Of a stretch of DNA of 64,000 nt, positions 18,127 to 28,622 are shown piece after piece. Position 1 is the first letter of the stretch. Each line of letters starts with the position of its first letter. The notes below the pieces were generated by a model. That model was not told where the DNA came from, did not search any database, and was given only the letters and a program-made list of their open reading frames with translations. The position numbers and the translations under genes were made by a program. The DNA is taken from NCBI RefSeq assembly GCF_030915465.1, contig NZ_CP133267.1, forward strand, positions 744,001-808,000. Direction: 5' to 3'. The DNA is from Neobacillus sp. PS3-34. Its GTDB lineage: Bacteria > Bacillota > Bacilli > Bacillales > Cytobacillaceae.

Positions 18127-18993
18127 TTACATAAATTCTGCAACTAATTTATCAAAGTGAGCCTGGTCAAGCTCAAGATCAGCTTGTGAAAGCGGAGTTT
18201 CAGAGTATCCAGGAATTAATTCCTGATATGATTTACGCTCCGTATTTTGGTAGATTAAGCCTGTAACAAGTCCGTCATGCTTCATCAAGGTTTGCATAGC
18301 CAACTCACGGCTTGATGGATCATAGCCTTCAATGTCGCTAAGCTTTGTCAGGTTTTCTTTAAACCAGTCATATGTGTTTACTTTATTATAAGTAACACAT
18401 GGGCTGAATACGTTAATCAAAGAGAAGCCTTTATGGTTGATTCCCGCTTCAATTAGAGCAGTCAGATCCTTTAGATCCGTTGAAAAGCTTTGTGCTACAA
18501 ACGTAGCTCCAGCTGTCAATGCCATTTCCATTGGAGAAATAGCCGGCTCAATTGAACCTTGCGGAGTAGATTTCGTCTTAAAGCCTGTAGCCGAACGAGG
18601 GGATGTTTGTCCCTTAGTCAAACCATAAATTTGGTTATCCATAACAATATACGTAATATCGATATTACGGCGGATTGAATGGATCGTATGTCCCATACCA
18701 ATTGCGAAACCGTCTCCGTCACCACCTGATGCGATAACAGTTAGGTCACGGTTAGCCATTTTAACACCTTGGGCGATCGGCAATGAACGGCCGTGGATGC
18801 TATGGAAACCGTAAGAATTGATATATCCTGAAATACGGCCAGAGCAGCCAATTCCAGAGATTACTGCTAAGTTTTCCGGTTCTAAACCGACATTTGCTGC
18901 TGCACGCTGAATTGCAGCCTGTACTGAGAAGTCGCCACAGCCTGGGCACCAGTTCGGTTTAACATTATTGCGGAAGTCTTTGAAAGTTGCCAT
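18127..18993 (-). CDS. korB: 2-oxoacid:ferredoxin oxidoreductase, beta subunit
   Basis: A 288-residue thiamine-diphosphate subunit. N-W-C-P-G-C-G-D (about 14-21) and G-I-G-C-S-G-R carry the conserved cysteines. G-G-D-G-D-G-F-A-I-G-M-G-H with V-M-D-N-Q-I-Y-G-L-T-K-G-Q is the Mg2+/TPP-binding fold. The enzyme oxidatively decarboxylates 2-oxoacids, most likely 2-oxoglutarate, with CoA, passing electrons to ferredoxin. It starts two bases after korA ends, so the subunits are co-translated. In B. subtilis the corresponding interval holds tdh-kbl instead. Confidence 0.92.
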   Translation of the reverse strand: MATFKDFRNNVKPNWCPGCGDFSVQAAIQRAAANVGLEPENLAVISGIGCSGRISGYINSYGFHSIHGRSLPIAQGVKMANRDLTVIASGGDGDGFAIGMGHTIHSIRRNIDITYIVMDNQIYGLTKGQTSPRSATGFKTKSTPQGSIEPAISPMEMALTAGATFVAQSFSTDLKDLTALIEAGINHKGFSLINVFSPCVTYNKVNTYDWFKENLTKLSDIEGYDPSSRELAMQTLMKHDGLVTGLIYQNTERKSYQELIPGYSETPLSQADLELDQAHFDKLVAEFM

Positions 18994-18995
18994 GC

Positions 18996-20728
18996 TTAGA
19001 ACAACTCCTTACTTTTTGTGTAAACGTCAATTGGCAAGAATGGATTGCCATCATATTTTAGATGCTTAACGATTTTCTCAGCATGTCCAACATTCATTTT
19101 CATGATATTGGCGAGCTGTCCTGTTGCATTGTTTTCAACAACAAGAACCTTTTTCGCCGAACGGACAAGTGGAAGCACTTCATCAGTCGGGAATGGGTGG
19201 ATCAGGCGAATTTGCGCATGGTTGACTTTAAGTCCATCATTTTGCAAGCGGATGATCGCTTCTTCAATTGCACCTCTTGTAGAGTTGAAACCAACGATTA
19301 ACAGGTCTGCATCTTCATGAGGAGCATTTTTATATACAGGCATATTGAAACGGATATTTTCAACCTTACGGAAACGCTTGTCCATTTGGGCAATTCTGTT
19401 CGCAGCTGATTCAGATGGCTTACCAGTTTCGTCGTGTTCAACACCTGTTACGTGATGTATTCCGTTTTTCATACCAGGAATCACACGTGGTGATACGCCG
19501 TCTTCAGTAACTTCATAACGCTTAAAGTAGCCTTTGTTTTCTGTTTCTGGAACTTCGCCGCCTACAAGCTTGCCGCGTCGGATTTCAACCTTATCAAATT
19601 CAAGCGGTTCAACCGTTTGCTTACCTAATGAAAGCTGAAGGTCAGACAACACGATTACAGGGCACTGATATTCTTCAGCAAGGTTAAATGCTTCAGCAGT
19701 ATCATAAAAAGCTTCCTGAACTGTACTTGGAGCCATAACGATTTTTGGAATTTCACCATGAGTTCCATAAATCATCGCCATTAAATCTGATTGCTCCTGT
19801 TTTGTCGGAAGACCTGTTGAAGGGCCACCACGCTGTGTATCAACGATGACAAGCGGTGTTTCTGTAATACCGGATAAACCGATCGCTTCCATTTTCAATG
19901 AAAGCCCAGGCGCCGCTGACGCTGTTATCGCACGCACACCGCCGTAGTTAGCACCGATTGCCATTGTACAAGCGGCAATTTCATCTTCTGTTTGAATAAC
20001 AGTACCACCAAGAGCCGGCAGCTTCTTAATTAAATACTCCATGATTTCGGATGCTGGAGTAATTGGATAAGCAGCCATAAAACGGCATCCGCCAGCAAGT
20101 GCTCCAAGTGCAATCGCATCGTTTCCGATCATGAACAAGCGTTGTTTACCATCAGCTTTTTCAAGCTCCATCGTTTGGACGCCTGCAAGTTTTTCCTTCA
20201 TATAATCAAAGCCAGCTTGAATGGCTTCCATGTTTTTATCGACTACTTGCTGTCCCTTGCGGCCAAAATCTCTTGAACTACTTCTTCAAATACATGAATA
20301 TCAAGATCCAATACAGCAGAAGTCGCACCGATAGCAACCATGTTCTTCATAAGAGAAGTACCTAGTTCAGTAGCAATTTCTGTAAATGGAACCGCATACA
20401 AAGCAGCTTGTGTATCCTCTGGCTGTTTCGGGTCAAACTTAGAGTCGGCCATCATAACGCCGTTGCTATGTAACTCTTTGTAGTTTAAATCGATCGTTTC
20501 CTGATCAAAAGCGACAAGGATATCCAGGTCATCGGAGATGGAACGGACTTCTGTTGTGCTAACTCTGATCTTGTTGTTCGTGTGACCGCCTTTAATACGT
20601 GATGAAAAGTGACGGTAACCGTATAAGTAATACCCCAGGCGATTCAGCGCAATGGAAAAAATTTCTCCTGTACTCTCAATTCCTTCTCCCTGTTGTCCGC
20701 CAACTTTCCATGAAAGTTGATTGATCAT
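18996..20728 (-). CDS. korA: 2-oxoacid:ferredoxin oxidoreductase, fused gamma-alpha subunit (frameshifted in this sequence)
   Basis: About 577 residues when the frame is repaired. The N-terminal 160 residues (V-G-G-Q-Q-G-E-G-I, S-S-R-I-K-G-G-H) are the gamma domain. The rest is the alpha/pyrimidine domain, with A-A-Y-P-I-T-P-A-S-E-I and Q-T-E-D-E-I-A-A. Homologues in Bacillus are one polypeptide. Here a one-base loss near 20252-20257 splits the two parts. A-A-[K/R]-G-Q-Q-V-V-D-K-N-M-E-A-I is restored by one base, and a visible GGCC lies at 20261-20264. The start ATG follows AAGGGGTG. It heads the korA-korB operon. Confidence 0.9.
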
Positions 20729-21019
20729 GTCTTACACCCCTTTATATACGTAAAAAAATATGTAAAAACATTACAATTGAAAGTGTAGCACTTTTCCAGC
20801 CAATTCACTAGATTTACCCTTACACTTCTATAAAGGAAAAATTCTTTTATTGGATGGGTACTAAACGCTTACAATTCTAGACCTATAGGAACGAAAATGC
20901 AACCCTTTGACGATAAATATTGTCTAAAATATGAATATTTTTTTATTATTTAAATAAAAGAAGTATCCTTGCTTTTTTTCTGTCTTTTTTAAAATGCTGA
21001 AATACTAGTAAATATGCGG

Positions 21020-21955
21020 TTATAGCCCTCGTCTGCCTGGAAATCTTCTCTCCATATTTTTATATAAAAAATTCCGTACTTGTATATCAGAATAATATTT
21101 TAAGAGTTCATTTATTAAAGTATTGTATCCCTTAATGGATGACAGCCCAATTACGGTGTTTTCAGTTCCATCAAAATCGGAACCGAAACCAACATGGTTT
21201 TCTCCTCCAAGTGAACAAACATGGTCGAGATGCCTGATAATATCCGCCAGTACCGCCTCATCCCTTCCCGTTAAAAAATGTGGCACAAAGGTAATTCCCA
21301 TTACACTTTCTCTTTCCATCAAAGCAAGGATTTGATCATTCTTTAAATTCCGGGGATGCGGACAGAGTGAGTAACAATTGGAATGGGAAGCAAAAGGATG
21401 GTCTGCCAATTCGATTACATCCCAAAAACCCCTTTCCGACAAATGGGAAACATCACACCAGACCGAATTTTCATTGAGAAGACGAACCACTTCTCTTCCG
21501 AACCTGGTCAGTCCTCCTCCCCTTTCCTCCATCGCTCCATCCGCCACGTAGTTTGCGTCATTCCATGTCAGCCCTACAGAAGCGATACCAAGGCGCAACA
21601 GTGTCTTTAGCTTAATCGCGTCCCTTCCAATTGCATCGCAGCCTTCAAGTGTGAGGATGGCACCAATCTCATTTTCCTTTAGCAATCCAAGCTGTTCTTT
21701 CCTGGTAATAAATTTCAGCTCAGGGTTGGGCTTTAAAATATTTTCAAAAAATAAATCAGCCATGTATAGTGCAGCGTGAAAGGCAACGTCAGGGTGTACT
21801 GACGGAGAAACAAAAATCGCAAAGCATTGTACCGCAATACCCGCTTCTTTCATTTCCAGGAGGTTGACGTGCAGTTGCTTCGACTGCTTAAAATTGATGC
21901 GGTTATCTTTAAAGAGCTTATAAAGAACATCACAATGTGCGTCGAATATTTTCAT
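21020..21955 (-). CDS. Membrane dipeptidase family (M19) metallopeptidase
   Basis: A 311-residue TIM-barrel dipeptidase. The zinc-site motif D-A-H-C-D is at residues 5-9. L-E-G-C-D-A-I-G, C-D-V-S-H-L-S, A-S-H-S-N and G-F-G-S-D-F-D-G are in the expected order and supply the remaining ligands. There is no signal peptide, so it is likely cytoplasmic, hydrolysing dipeptides. Good AGGGAAG ribosome site. It stands between spoVS and korA with about 290 bases on the korA side, in which I see nothing but AT-rich promoter-like sequence. Confidence 0.9.
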   Translation of the reverse strand: MKIFDAHCDVLYKLFKDNRINFKQSKQLHVNLLEMKEAGIAVQCFAIFVSPSVHPDVAFHAALYMADLFFENILKPNPELKFITRKEQLGLLKENEIGAILTLEGCDAIGRDAIKLKTLLRLGIASVGLTWNDANYVADGAMEERGGGLTRFGREVVRLLNENSVWCDVSHLSERGFWDVIELADHPFASHSNCYSLCPHPRNLKNDQILALMERESVMGITFVPHFLTGRDEAVLADIIRHLDHVCSLGGENHVGFGSDFDGTENTVIGLSSIKGYNTLINELLKYYSDIQVRNFLYKNMERRFPGRRGL

Positions 21956-22015
21956 GCCTTCACTTCCCTTTCCATCTACAATTTATGAATGTAAATTCTA
22001 TCTTAATAAAAAGAA

Positions 22016-22040
22016 CCTGCTTGATAAATTACCAAGCAGG
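22016..22040 (-). terminator. spoVS terminator
   Basis: Stem CCTGCTTG / CAAGCAGG with a 9-base loop, then TTCTTTTTATT on the minus strand. It is about 60 bases past spoVS. Confidence 0.8.
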
Positions 22041-22101
22041 AATGAGATTCGTTATTAGTGCTGTATGTTTTGTAAAAAGCACTAAGCCTTTTATGTGGAC
22101 G

Positions 22102-22362
22102 CTACCTTGGCTCGATAATAAGCTTAATCGCTGTGCGTTCTTCACCGTCAATTAAAATATCGGTAAATGCCGGGATGCAAATTAAATCAACTCCGCTGGG
22201 TGCCACAAATCCTCGAGCAATTGCAACTGCCTTTACAGCTTGATTCAATGCACCTGCACCTATAGCCTGAATTTCTGCGTTTCCTTTTTCACGCAGAACT
22301 CCCGCAAGCGCACCAGCTACAGAATTAGGATTAGATTTTGCTGAAACTTTTAATATATCCAT
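22102..22362 (-). CDS. spoVS: Stage V sporulation protein S
   Basis: An 86-residue, highly conserved protein of the Alba-like SpoVS family (V-S-A-K-S-N-P-N-S-V-A-G-A-L-A, and I-G-A-G-A-L-N-Q-A-V-K-A-V-A-I-A-R-G). In B. subtilis it affects septation and progress to spore coat assembly, and its biochemical activity is not settled. Exact family length and a strong AAGGAGGAG site. It follows ymdB by about 200 bases in the usual order and has its own terminator. Confidence 0.97.
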   Translation of the reverse strand: MDILKVSAKSNPNSVAGALAGVLREKGNAEIQAIGAGALNQAVKAVAIARGFVAPSGVDLICIPAFTDILIDGEERTAIKLIIEPR

Positions 22363-22560
22363 TCCTGGCTCCTCCTTGTATAATCCCGATCCAGCATGAG
22401 CAGTTTCATGAACAAATCAGGTATATATGATTCCACTGCTACTATATTCAAAGATTAAATGACATATTCCAGCTTGGACAAAAAAAGGAAGGAAATCCAA
22501 TTAGAGTTAATGAAAAACTGCTTTAAAAAACAAACGGCTTCCAAATAGGAGGCCAGGCTT

Positions 22561-23357
22561 TTATGAGTAGAATGGGTGGTCATCATTGATTAAAATTCGC
22601 TCGATTTTTTTCGCCAGACCGGTTTTACGGTCAAGCTCGATATAAACAGCACTCAGTTGTGTACGGCCTTCCGTGGGAACCTCAAAACGAACCGGCATGC
22701 TTGTCAGGAACCTCTTCATAACCGCATCCCTTTCGACACCTAAAATACCGTCATAGGGCCTGTCATGCCCACATCTGATAAATAACCGGTACCGCCGGGC
22801 AATATCCTATTATCTGACGTTTGAACGTGAGTATGGGTTCCTACAACTGCAGAAACCTTTCCGTCGAGATACCAGCCCATGGCCTGCTTCTCACTAGTCA
22901 CTTCGGCATGGAAATCAACGAAAATAAAAGGAGTCCTTTTACGTGCCTCTTCTACCAGTTCATCTGCCTTTTTAAACGGACAGTCCAATGGTGCCATGAA
23001 TGTTCTTCCCTGAAGGTTTATCACTGCAACCTCGAGGTCATTTATTTTCACAAAAACAAGGCCTTTTCCAGCTGTTCCCTCAGGGAAATTAGCAGGACGG
23101 ACCAAATATTTTGCCTTCTCTATAAATTCGAAGATTTCCCGATTGTCCCAAGCATGGTTCCCCAAGGTTACAGCCTGTGCACCGGATTCTAAAAACTGGC
23201 GATATATTTTTTCTGTAATGCCTTTGCCTCCGGCGGCATTCTCGCCGTTTATAATCGTTATTTGAGGACGGTACTTCTCTTTTAGCTTTGGCAAGTACTC
23301 CTGGACCATATCACGGCCCGGTGAACCAACCACATCGCCGATAAACAATAAATTCAT
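22561..23357 (-). CDS. ymdB: YmdB metallophosphodiesterase (frameshifted in this sequence)
   Basis: A calcineurin-like phosphodiesterase of about 265 residues after repair. G-D-V-V-G-S-P-G-R, N-G-E-N-A-A-G-G-K-G-I, G-N-H-A-W-D-N, D-F-H-A-E-V-T-S-E-K and G-T-H-T-H-V-Q-T supply the dinuclear metal site. B. subtilis YmdB hydrolyses cyclic nucleotides and influences the choice between motility and biofilm. The frame breaks just before a GGCC at 22757-22760. Adding one base restores G-P-Y-D-G-I-L-G-V-E-R-D and the tail to the stop at 22561. It lies downstream of rny in the conserved rny-ymdB order. Confidence 0.92.
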
Positions 23358-23465
23358 TCGAAAGCCCCTTTATTACTTTATGTTCTTATTCTAACACATG
23401 CCGTTCTCTTTTACCCTGTTTGCCATTCTTATGCAAGCAGTGTACTCCTCATTAGAAAAAAAATA

Positions 23466-23489
23466 AAGCGGTGCATAGTGCACCGCTTT
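23466..23489 (-). terminator. rny terminator
   Basis: Perfect stem AAAGCGGTGCA / TGCACCGCTTT with a 3-base loop followed by a U-run of about 8 on the minus strand. It overlaps the repaired rny stop codon. Confidence 0.88.
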
Positions 23490-25046
23490 ATTTTGCATAT
23501 TCTACGGCCTGTTTCCCGGATAACCGTAACTTTAATGTGTCCTGGGTAATCAAGCTCTTCTTCAATTCGCTTTCGAATATCTCTGGCCAGCCTGTGGGCG
23601 GCAAGATCGTCAATTGCTTCTGGTCTTACCATGATTCTTACTTCACGGCCTGCCTGGATGGCAAAGGACTTTTCAACGCCTTCATAAGACTCTGAAATTT
23701 CTTCCAGCTTTTCAAGACGACGAATATAATTTTCAAGCGTTTCACTGCGAGCTCCTGGCCTTGCAGCAGATAATGCATCAGCTGCGGCTACAAGCACTGC
23801 AATGACGGAAGTAGGCTCTGTATCTCCATGGTGGGAAGCGATACTGTTGATGACAACAGGATGCTCCTTATATTTGGTAGCCAGTTCTACTCCAATTTCA
23901 ACGTGGCTTCCTTCCACTTCGTGGTCGATTGCCTTACCGATGTCATGAAGCAAACCTGCGCGTCGTGCCAGTGTTTCATCCTCACCAAGTTCTGCGGCAA
24001 GCAATCCAGAAAGCTGAGCAACCTCCATTGAGTGCTTCAGGACGTTCTGGCCATAACTTGTACGGTACTTTAAGCGGCGAAGAATTTTGATAAGGTCAGG
24101 ATGCAGCCCGTGAACACCAACTTCAAATGTCGTTTGTTCACCGATTTCCCTGATGTGTTCATCCACTTCACGGCGGGCTTTTTCAACCATTTCCTCAATT
24201 CTGGCTGGATGAATACGTCCATCCTGGACAAGCTTTTCCAATGCTAACCTTGCGGTTTCGCGGCGGATAGGATCAAATCCGGACAGAATGACAGCTTCAG
24301 GAGTGTCGTCAATGATCAAGTCAATTCCTGTAAGCGTTTCTAGCGTTCTAATGTTGCGTCCTTCACGGCCTATGATGCGGCCGTTTCATTTCATCATTAG
24401 GAAGGTTGACTACAGAAACGGTTGTTTCTGCAACATGGTCAGCAGCGCAACGCTGGATTGCAAGAGAAAGAATTTCCTTTGCTTTCTTGTCGGCTTCCTC
24501 TTTCGTGCGGTTTTCGCTTTCTTTAATCATAATAGCCAGGTCATGAGCCAATTCCTTCTCAGTACGGTCTAGAATGATTGATTTCGCTTCCTCACGAGTC
24601 AAGCTTGAGATCCGTTCGAGTTCAGTTTGTTGTGCTCGTACCATCTCGTCCACTTTGCTTTCCATCTCTTCAATATGCTGTTGTCTTTGGTTCAGAGAAT
24701 CATCCTTCTTCTCTAAAAGAATTTCACGCTTATTTAACGATTCATCCTTCCGGTCTAAATTCTCTTCTCTTTGAAGTAAACGGTTTTCTTGTTTTTGGAG
24801 TTCATTTCTTCGTTCACGAACCTCACGTTCAGCTTCAGTACGAAGCTTGTGAATTTCATCCTTTGCTTCTAACAGGGACTCTTTCTTTAAGGCATCAGCA
24901 TCTCGCTTCGCATCTTCAAGAATTTGCTCTGCAGCATTTTTTGCCCCAGTTATCTTTGCTTCAGCAAATGATTTACGCATAAAATATCCAACAACTGCAC
25001 CGACGAATAGGCCAAGCAAAATGGAGATGATTGTAATGGGTTCCAT
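23488..25046 (-). CDS. rny: Ribonuclease Y (two frameshifts in this sequence)
   Basis: A membrane-anchored endoribonuclease that starts mRNA decay. One N-terminal transmembrane helix (about 4-24), a long charged coiled coil (about 30-200), a KH domain and an HD domain with [12 protein letters not shown]. The repaired length of about 518 residues fits the family. Frameshift 1 is an extra C beside GGCC at 24379-24383, inside [10 protein letters not shown]. Frameshift 2 is at GGCC 23506-23509, seven residues before the end, and restores A-V-E-Y-A-K and a stop at 23488-23490. Strong AGGAGGTG site. RicA, its specificity partner, is encoded nearby. Confidence 0.93.
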
Positions 25047-25251
25047 CGTTACACCTCCTCTTGCTATGAACTTTTGTTACGTTTTTTTAAGTGTCGTCTT
25101 GTATATCGTGTAATTTCAACATACAGCAAGCACCATGATTTTTAAACGGTGTAATATTACCAAAAATGTAAAATATACATGTTTATTGTAATTGTGTGTA
25201 TAACCATTGTCAAGGGTTAGTCCTTACTGCTTTTTGAAATATTTAGAATTC

Positions 25252-25287
25252 ATTCAAAAAGGATGTTAGCTGACATCCTTTTTGAAT
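25252..25287. terminator. Long perfect hairpin between rny and recA
   Basis: Perfect 15-bp inverted repeat (ATTCAAAAAGGATGT and its complement) around a 6-base loop, with A5/T5 in the stem. It could terminate in either direction. It lies 77 bases beyond recA and is the main recognisable item in the 25047-25363 gap besides the shorter recA hairpin. Confidence 0.65.
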
Positions 25288-25329
25288 GCCTCGCTATACA
25301 AAAAAATGAATACTAATTGCACAAAGAAG

Positions 25330-25355
25330 AGCAAAGCCATGAATCAGGCTTTGCT
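25330..25355 (-). terminator. recA proximal terminator
   Basis: Stem AGCAAAGCC / GGCTTTGCT with an 8-base loop, directly after the recA stop. The following tract TCTTCTTTGTG is only moderately U-rich, so the longer hairpin downstream may act as a backup. Confidence 0.65.
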
Positions 25356-25363
25356 CCTGGATA

Positions 25364-26407
25364 TTAGTCGATCAATTCGAACTGGTCCGGATCTTCAGCT
25401 TCCTCTGTAACAACTTTTTCCCCATCCAACCCATAGTGCTCACGGATTTTCTTGGCAATTTCCAAGCGAATCTCAGGGTTTTCTTTCAGGAACACTTTTG
25501 CATTTTCACGGCCTTGTCCAAGACGCTCTTCATTGTATGAATACCAAGAACCGCTCTTTTGAACGATATCCAAATCGGATCCAAGGTCAATGGTTTCGCC
25601 CTCTTTGGAAATACCTTCACCATACATAATGTCCACTTCTGCCGTACGGAACGGAGGAGCAACCTTATTTTTCACAATTTTAATTTTTGTCTTATTCCCC
25701 ACGATATCATTGCCTTGCTTCAATGCTTCAGCACGGCGCACTTCAAGACGTACAGTAGAATAGAATTTTAATGCACGGCCACCAGGGGTTGTTTCAGGGT
25801 TACCAAACATAACCCCTACCTTTTCACGAATCTGGTTAATGAAGATTGCAATTGTTTTAGACTTATTGATTGCACCGGATAATTTCCGAAGTGCCTGAGA
25901 CATTAAACGGGCCTGTAAGCCAACATGTGCATCTCCCATTTCGCCTTCGATTTCCGCTTTTGGAACTAGAGCAGCAACAGAGTCAATTACAAGAATATCT
26001 ACAGCACCGCTTCGAACTAGCGCTTCAGCTATTTCAAGTGCCTGTTCACCAGTATCCGGCTGGGATAATAGAAGCTCATCAATGTTTACGCCAAGCTTTT
26101 GGGCATAAGCCGGGTCAAGAGCGTGCTCGGCATCAATGAATGCAGCCTGTCCGCCATTTGCCTGCACTTCTGCAATGGCATGAAGGGCAACTGTTGTTTT
26201 ACCAGAGCTTTCAGGTCCATAAATTTCAATAATACGGCCTCTTGGGTATCCGCCAACACCTAAAGCGGCATCCAAAGCAAGGGAACCACTTGGACTTGTG
26301 GAAATTCTTGTTTCAATCTTTTCACCGAGCTTCATGATAGAGCCTTTACCAAATTGTTTTTCTATTTGCTTTAACGCCATTTCTAAGGCAGCCTGACGAT
26401 CACTCAC
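25364..26407 (-). CDS. recA: Recombinase RecA
   Basis: A 347-residue RecA, complete and unbroken. Walker [10 protein letters not shown], the L1 and L2 DNA-binding loops (around M-G-D-A-H-V-G-L-Q and [15 protein letters not shown]) and the acidic C-terminus are all present. It promotes strand exchange and LexA self-cleavage. The start is GTG with AGGAGG nine bases upstream. A SigA promoter and a LexA-type box lie in the upstream region, so SOS induction and autoregulation are expected. Confidence 0.98.
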   Translation of the reverse strand: MSDRQAALEMALKQIEKQFGKGSIMKLGEKIETRISTSPSGSLALDAALGVGGYPRGRIIEIYGPESSGKTTVALHAIAEVQANGGQAAFIDAEHALDPAYAQKLGVNIDELLLSQPDTGEQALEIAEALVRSGAVDILVIDSVAALVPKAEIEGEMGDAHVGLQARLMSQALRKLSGAINKSKTIAIFINQIREKVGVMFGNPETTPGGRALKFYSTVRLEVRRAEALKQGNDIVGNKTKIKIVKNKVAPPFRTAEVDIMYGEGISKEGETIDLGSDLDIVQKSGSWYSYNEERLGQGRENAKVFLKENPEIRLEIAKKIREHYGLDGEKVVTEEAEDPDQFELID

Positions 26408-26481
26408 TATTTTTTTCCTCCTTTATATATAAAAAAGACAATGCTTGTTGTTTCAATCTAGGATTTTTATAACCTATATAT

Positions 26482-26510
26482 AATATAACCTCTTTCCGCT
26501 CGTTTGTCGA
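26482..26510 (-). promoter_or_regulatory. recA SigA-type promoter
   Basis: On the minus strand TCGACA (26505-26510) and TATATT (26482-26487) are separated by exactly 17 bases, each one base from consensus. They lie about 75-100 bases upstream of the recA GTG. Confidence 0.75.
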
Positions 26511-26519
26511 GCAAAAAAA

Positions 26520-26533
26520 CGAACATTCATTCG
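26520..26533. promoter_or_regulatory. LexA (DinR) SOS box of recA
   Basis: CGAAC-ATTC-ATTCG matches the Gram-positive SOS box CGAAC-N4-GTTCG with one mismatch. It sits just upstream of the -35 element of the recA promoter, as in other bacilli. Confidence 0.75.
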
Positions 26534-26607
26534 TTTTTTTTACAGGGCATTTTTTGCGTAAAAAGAGAGTATTCACTGGAGAATGTCTCTTTTTTAGAGG
26601 TCTTTTC

Positions 26608-26635
26608 TTGTAATAACTCTCAATTGAGCTATTAT
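26608..26635 (+). promoter_or_regulatory. Candidate plus-strand promoter in the recA-cinA gap
   Basis: TTGTAA (26608-26613) and TATTAT (26630-26635) with a 16-base spacer containing the 10-bp palindrome CTCAATTGAG, which could be an operator. No gene follows. The only downstream element is the hairpin at 26784-26822. Confidence 0.4.
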
Positions 26636-26641
26636 CTGACT

Positions 26642-26822
26642 ATTTATATTTATCCATTTTGTTCCCCGGCAAAAAGACCGAAAAAAACACAGCAGCTTTT
26701 TAACAACGTGTTTACTTGTAAGGTACAAAACGGTAAATCGCAGACCAAATCAAATAGCAAATCACATAAACTGCAAAGTCTAAAAGGCTTAGAGATGCAA
26801 CCTATCTCTAAGCCTTTTTTTG
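26642..26822 (+). ncRNA. Candidate small RNA between recA and cinA
   Basis: A stretch of about 180 bases between a promoter-like pair and a strong intrinsic terminator (stem AAAGGCTTAGAGAT/ATCTCTAAGCCTT at 26784-26816 followed by seven T). There is no ATG in the plus-strand transcript. cinA has its own terminator at 27225-27259, so the hairpin is not needed for cinA. The rest of the 26823-27224 gap contains AAGCTCCGCTTAT direct repeats (26998-27012, 27051-27064) and an inverted AAGCGGAG near 26879. Confidence 0.4.
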
Positions 26823-27224
26823 CTGAAACATCCGTAAGTTGTACAAATTCATACGACGCTAAAGCGAGTTTGGATCAATAAGCGGAGAAATTCCTCTTAT
26901 TTAGGAAATAGCACTGAAAATAGCTTAAATAGAGGGAGAGATTCCCACTATTGACTGAAAAAACGTGAAAATAGTTACTTTTGCTTTGCTTAAACGTAAA
27001 AGCTCCGCTTATATACCCCGAATCGAGCTCTATTCTGCAGTATAACGGGAAAAGCTCCGCTTATTTTAAACATCACTGGTTACTCAATTAAGGATAAGTC
27101 TTCTTACTAAATCACAAATAATTCACACACCCCCAATAATGATTTCCTACCCTGTGATTTACGATCTGAATTAAGAAAAAATAAGCAATTAAAATTTGCG
27201 CAAATGTTGATAAATCAATAAAAA

Positions 27225-27259
27225 ACGCACTGTGAATGATATCGTGAATTCAAGTGCGT
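27225..27259 (-). terminator. cinA terminator
   Basis: Stem AAAACGCACT / AGTGCGTTTT around a 20-base partly paired loop, with TTTTTTATTG on the minus strand, about 55 bases beyond the cinA stop. Confidence 0.75.
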
Positions 27260-27311
27260 TTTCATTTGTGTTTTACAATGTTTGCACCTTTAAAGTAAAC
27301 CCGTTAGCTTT

Positions 27312-28561
27312 TTAAGCCTGCTGTATTTTCTTAAGTTTCTCTATTAAAAAGTGGCAGCCGTATTTAACAGCTCGAATTCTATTCGCTTCACGACTTCCGC
27401 CGAGGTTCAATTTTTCTGTAGTGACCGGCTGCCCCTTTATTGATATACCAATGTAGACGGTTCCTACCGGCTTACCTTCCAATTCATCAGGTCCTGCGAC
27501 TCCCGTAAAGCTGATGCCAACATCAGCGTTTACCAGCTGTGCAACATTTTCAGCCAGTTCTTCAGCACATTTAGCACTGACCACACCATCCGTTTCGATG
27601 GTTTCCTTCTTTACATTTAAGACATCCTGTTTCACTTCGTTTGTATAACAAACAACTCCGCCTTTTAAAAAGCTTCCTGCACCGGGAATCGAGGTGAATT
27701 CCTGCTGAAATAAACCGCCGGTTAAGCTTTCTGCGCTAGAAATCGTCATTTGCTTCTCTTTAAGAAGCTTTGTCAGTTCTTTCATGAGAGAGGTATTATC
27801 ATATCCATAAAAATACTTTCCGACCCGGCCTGAATTTCCTTTTCCGTTTCATCGAGCATTTTATTGGCTATTTCAAAAACAGCATGCTTTGCTGTCAACC
27901 TTAATGTCACCTCTCCATCGGAGGCAAGCGGAGCGATTGTTGGATTGCTCTGTTTATCAATTAAATCCTCAATCTCCGTTTCGAGCATTGCTTCGCCAAT
28001 GCCAAAAAACCTTAAAACCCGTGACACAATTTGCTCATGAGACTGAAGCTCGCCCATAAGAGCAGCGTGACCGTATTTTAAAAACATCGGTTCCATTTCC
28101 TTTGGCGGCCTAGGAAGAAGCATATAAGTACGGCCATTCACAATCGTTTGCATTCCAGGTGCCATTCCATGGTCATTTTGAAGAACTTGGGATCCCTCAA
28201 GGATAATAGCCTGTTTTTTGTTATTTTCTGTCATTTCCCGATTTGTCCGTTCAAAATAAAGCTCTATCGATTTTAAGGCATTTTCATCCATAACGAGCTT
28301 TTTTCCGAGATGTTTTGCAATTGTCTCTTTTGTTAAATCATCCTTTGTCGGACCTAACCCTCCAGTCAGGATAATAAGATCCGAGCGTTTCTCAGCAACT
28401 TCAAGCACTGATTTTAACCGATCAGGATTATCTCCTACTACCGTATGATAAAAAACATTGATCCCCATTTCTGCAAGCTGTGCCGAGAGAAAACGGGCAT
28501 TGGTATTTACGATTTGACCAAGCAACAATTCAGAGCCTACTGCAATAATTTCAGCATTCAT
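27312..28561 (-). CDS. cinA: Competence/damage-inducible protein CinA (frameshifted in this sequence)
   Basis: An N-terminal COG1058/MoCF-like domain ([18 protein letters not shown]-x-D-D) is joined to a C-terminal nicotinamide-nucleotide amidase domain ([15 protein letters not shown]). It takes part in NMN/pyridine-nucleotide salvage. A base is missing at GGCC 27827-27830. Repair gives [14 protein letters not shown], the known linker, and a protein of about 416 residues. L-P-R-P-P-K-E-M (normally L-P-G-P-P) is a substitution at another GGCC (28107-28110). In B. subtilis cinA is directly upstream of recA. Here a 900-bp gap separates them. Confidence 0.92.
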
Positions 28562-28622
28562 GACTATTCACACCTCTGATTTCGATTGAAAAAGGCCGAT
28601 CGCTAAACCAGGCCTCTTCTTG

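Noticed and set aside
18996..20728. korA as two separate natural subunits (gamma and alpha)
   Set aside because: Bacillus homologues are fused, and a single base at a GGCC-like site restores the fusion with a normal linker.
26504..26881. 125-codon plus-strand open frame in the recA-cinA gap
   Set aside because: It overlaps the LexA box, reads through a strong terminator, has no ribosome site and has low-complexity composition.
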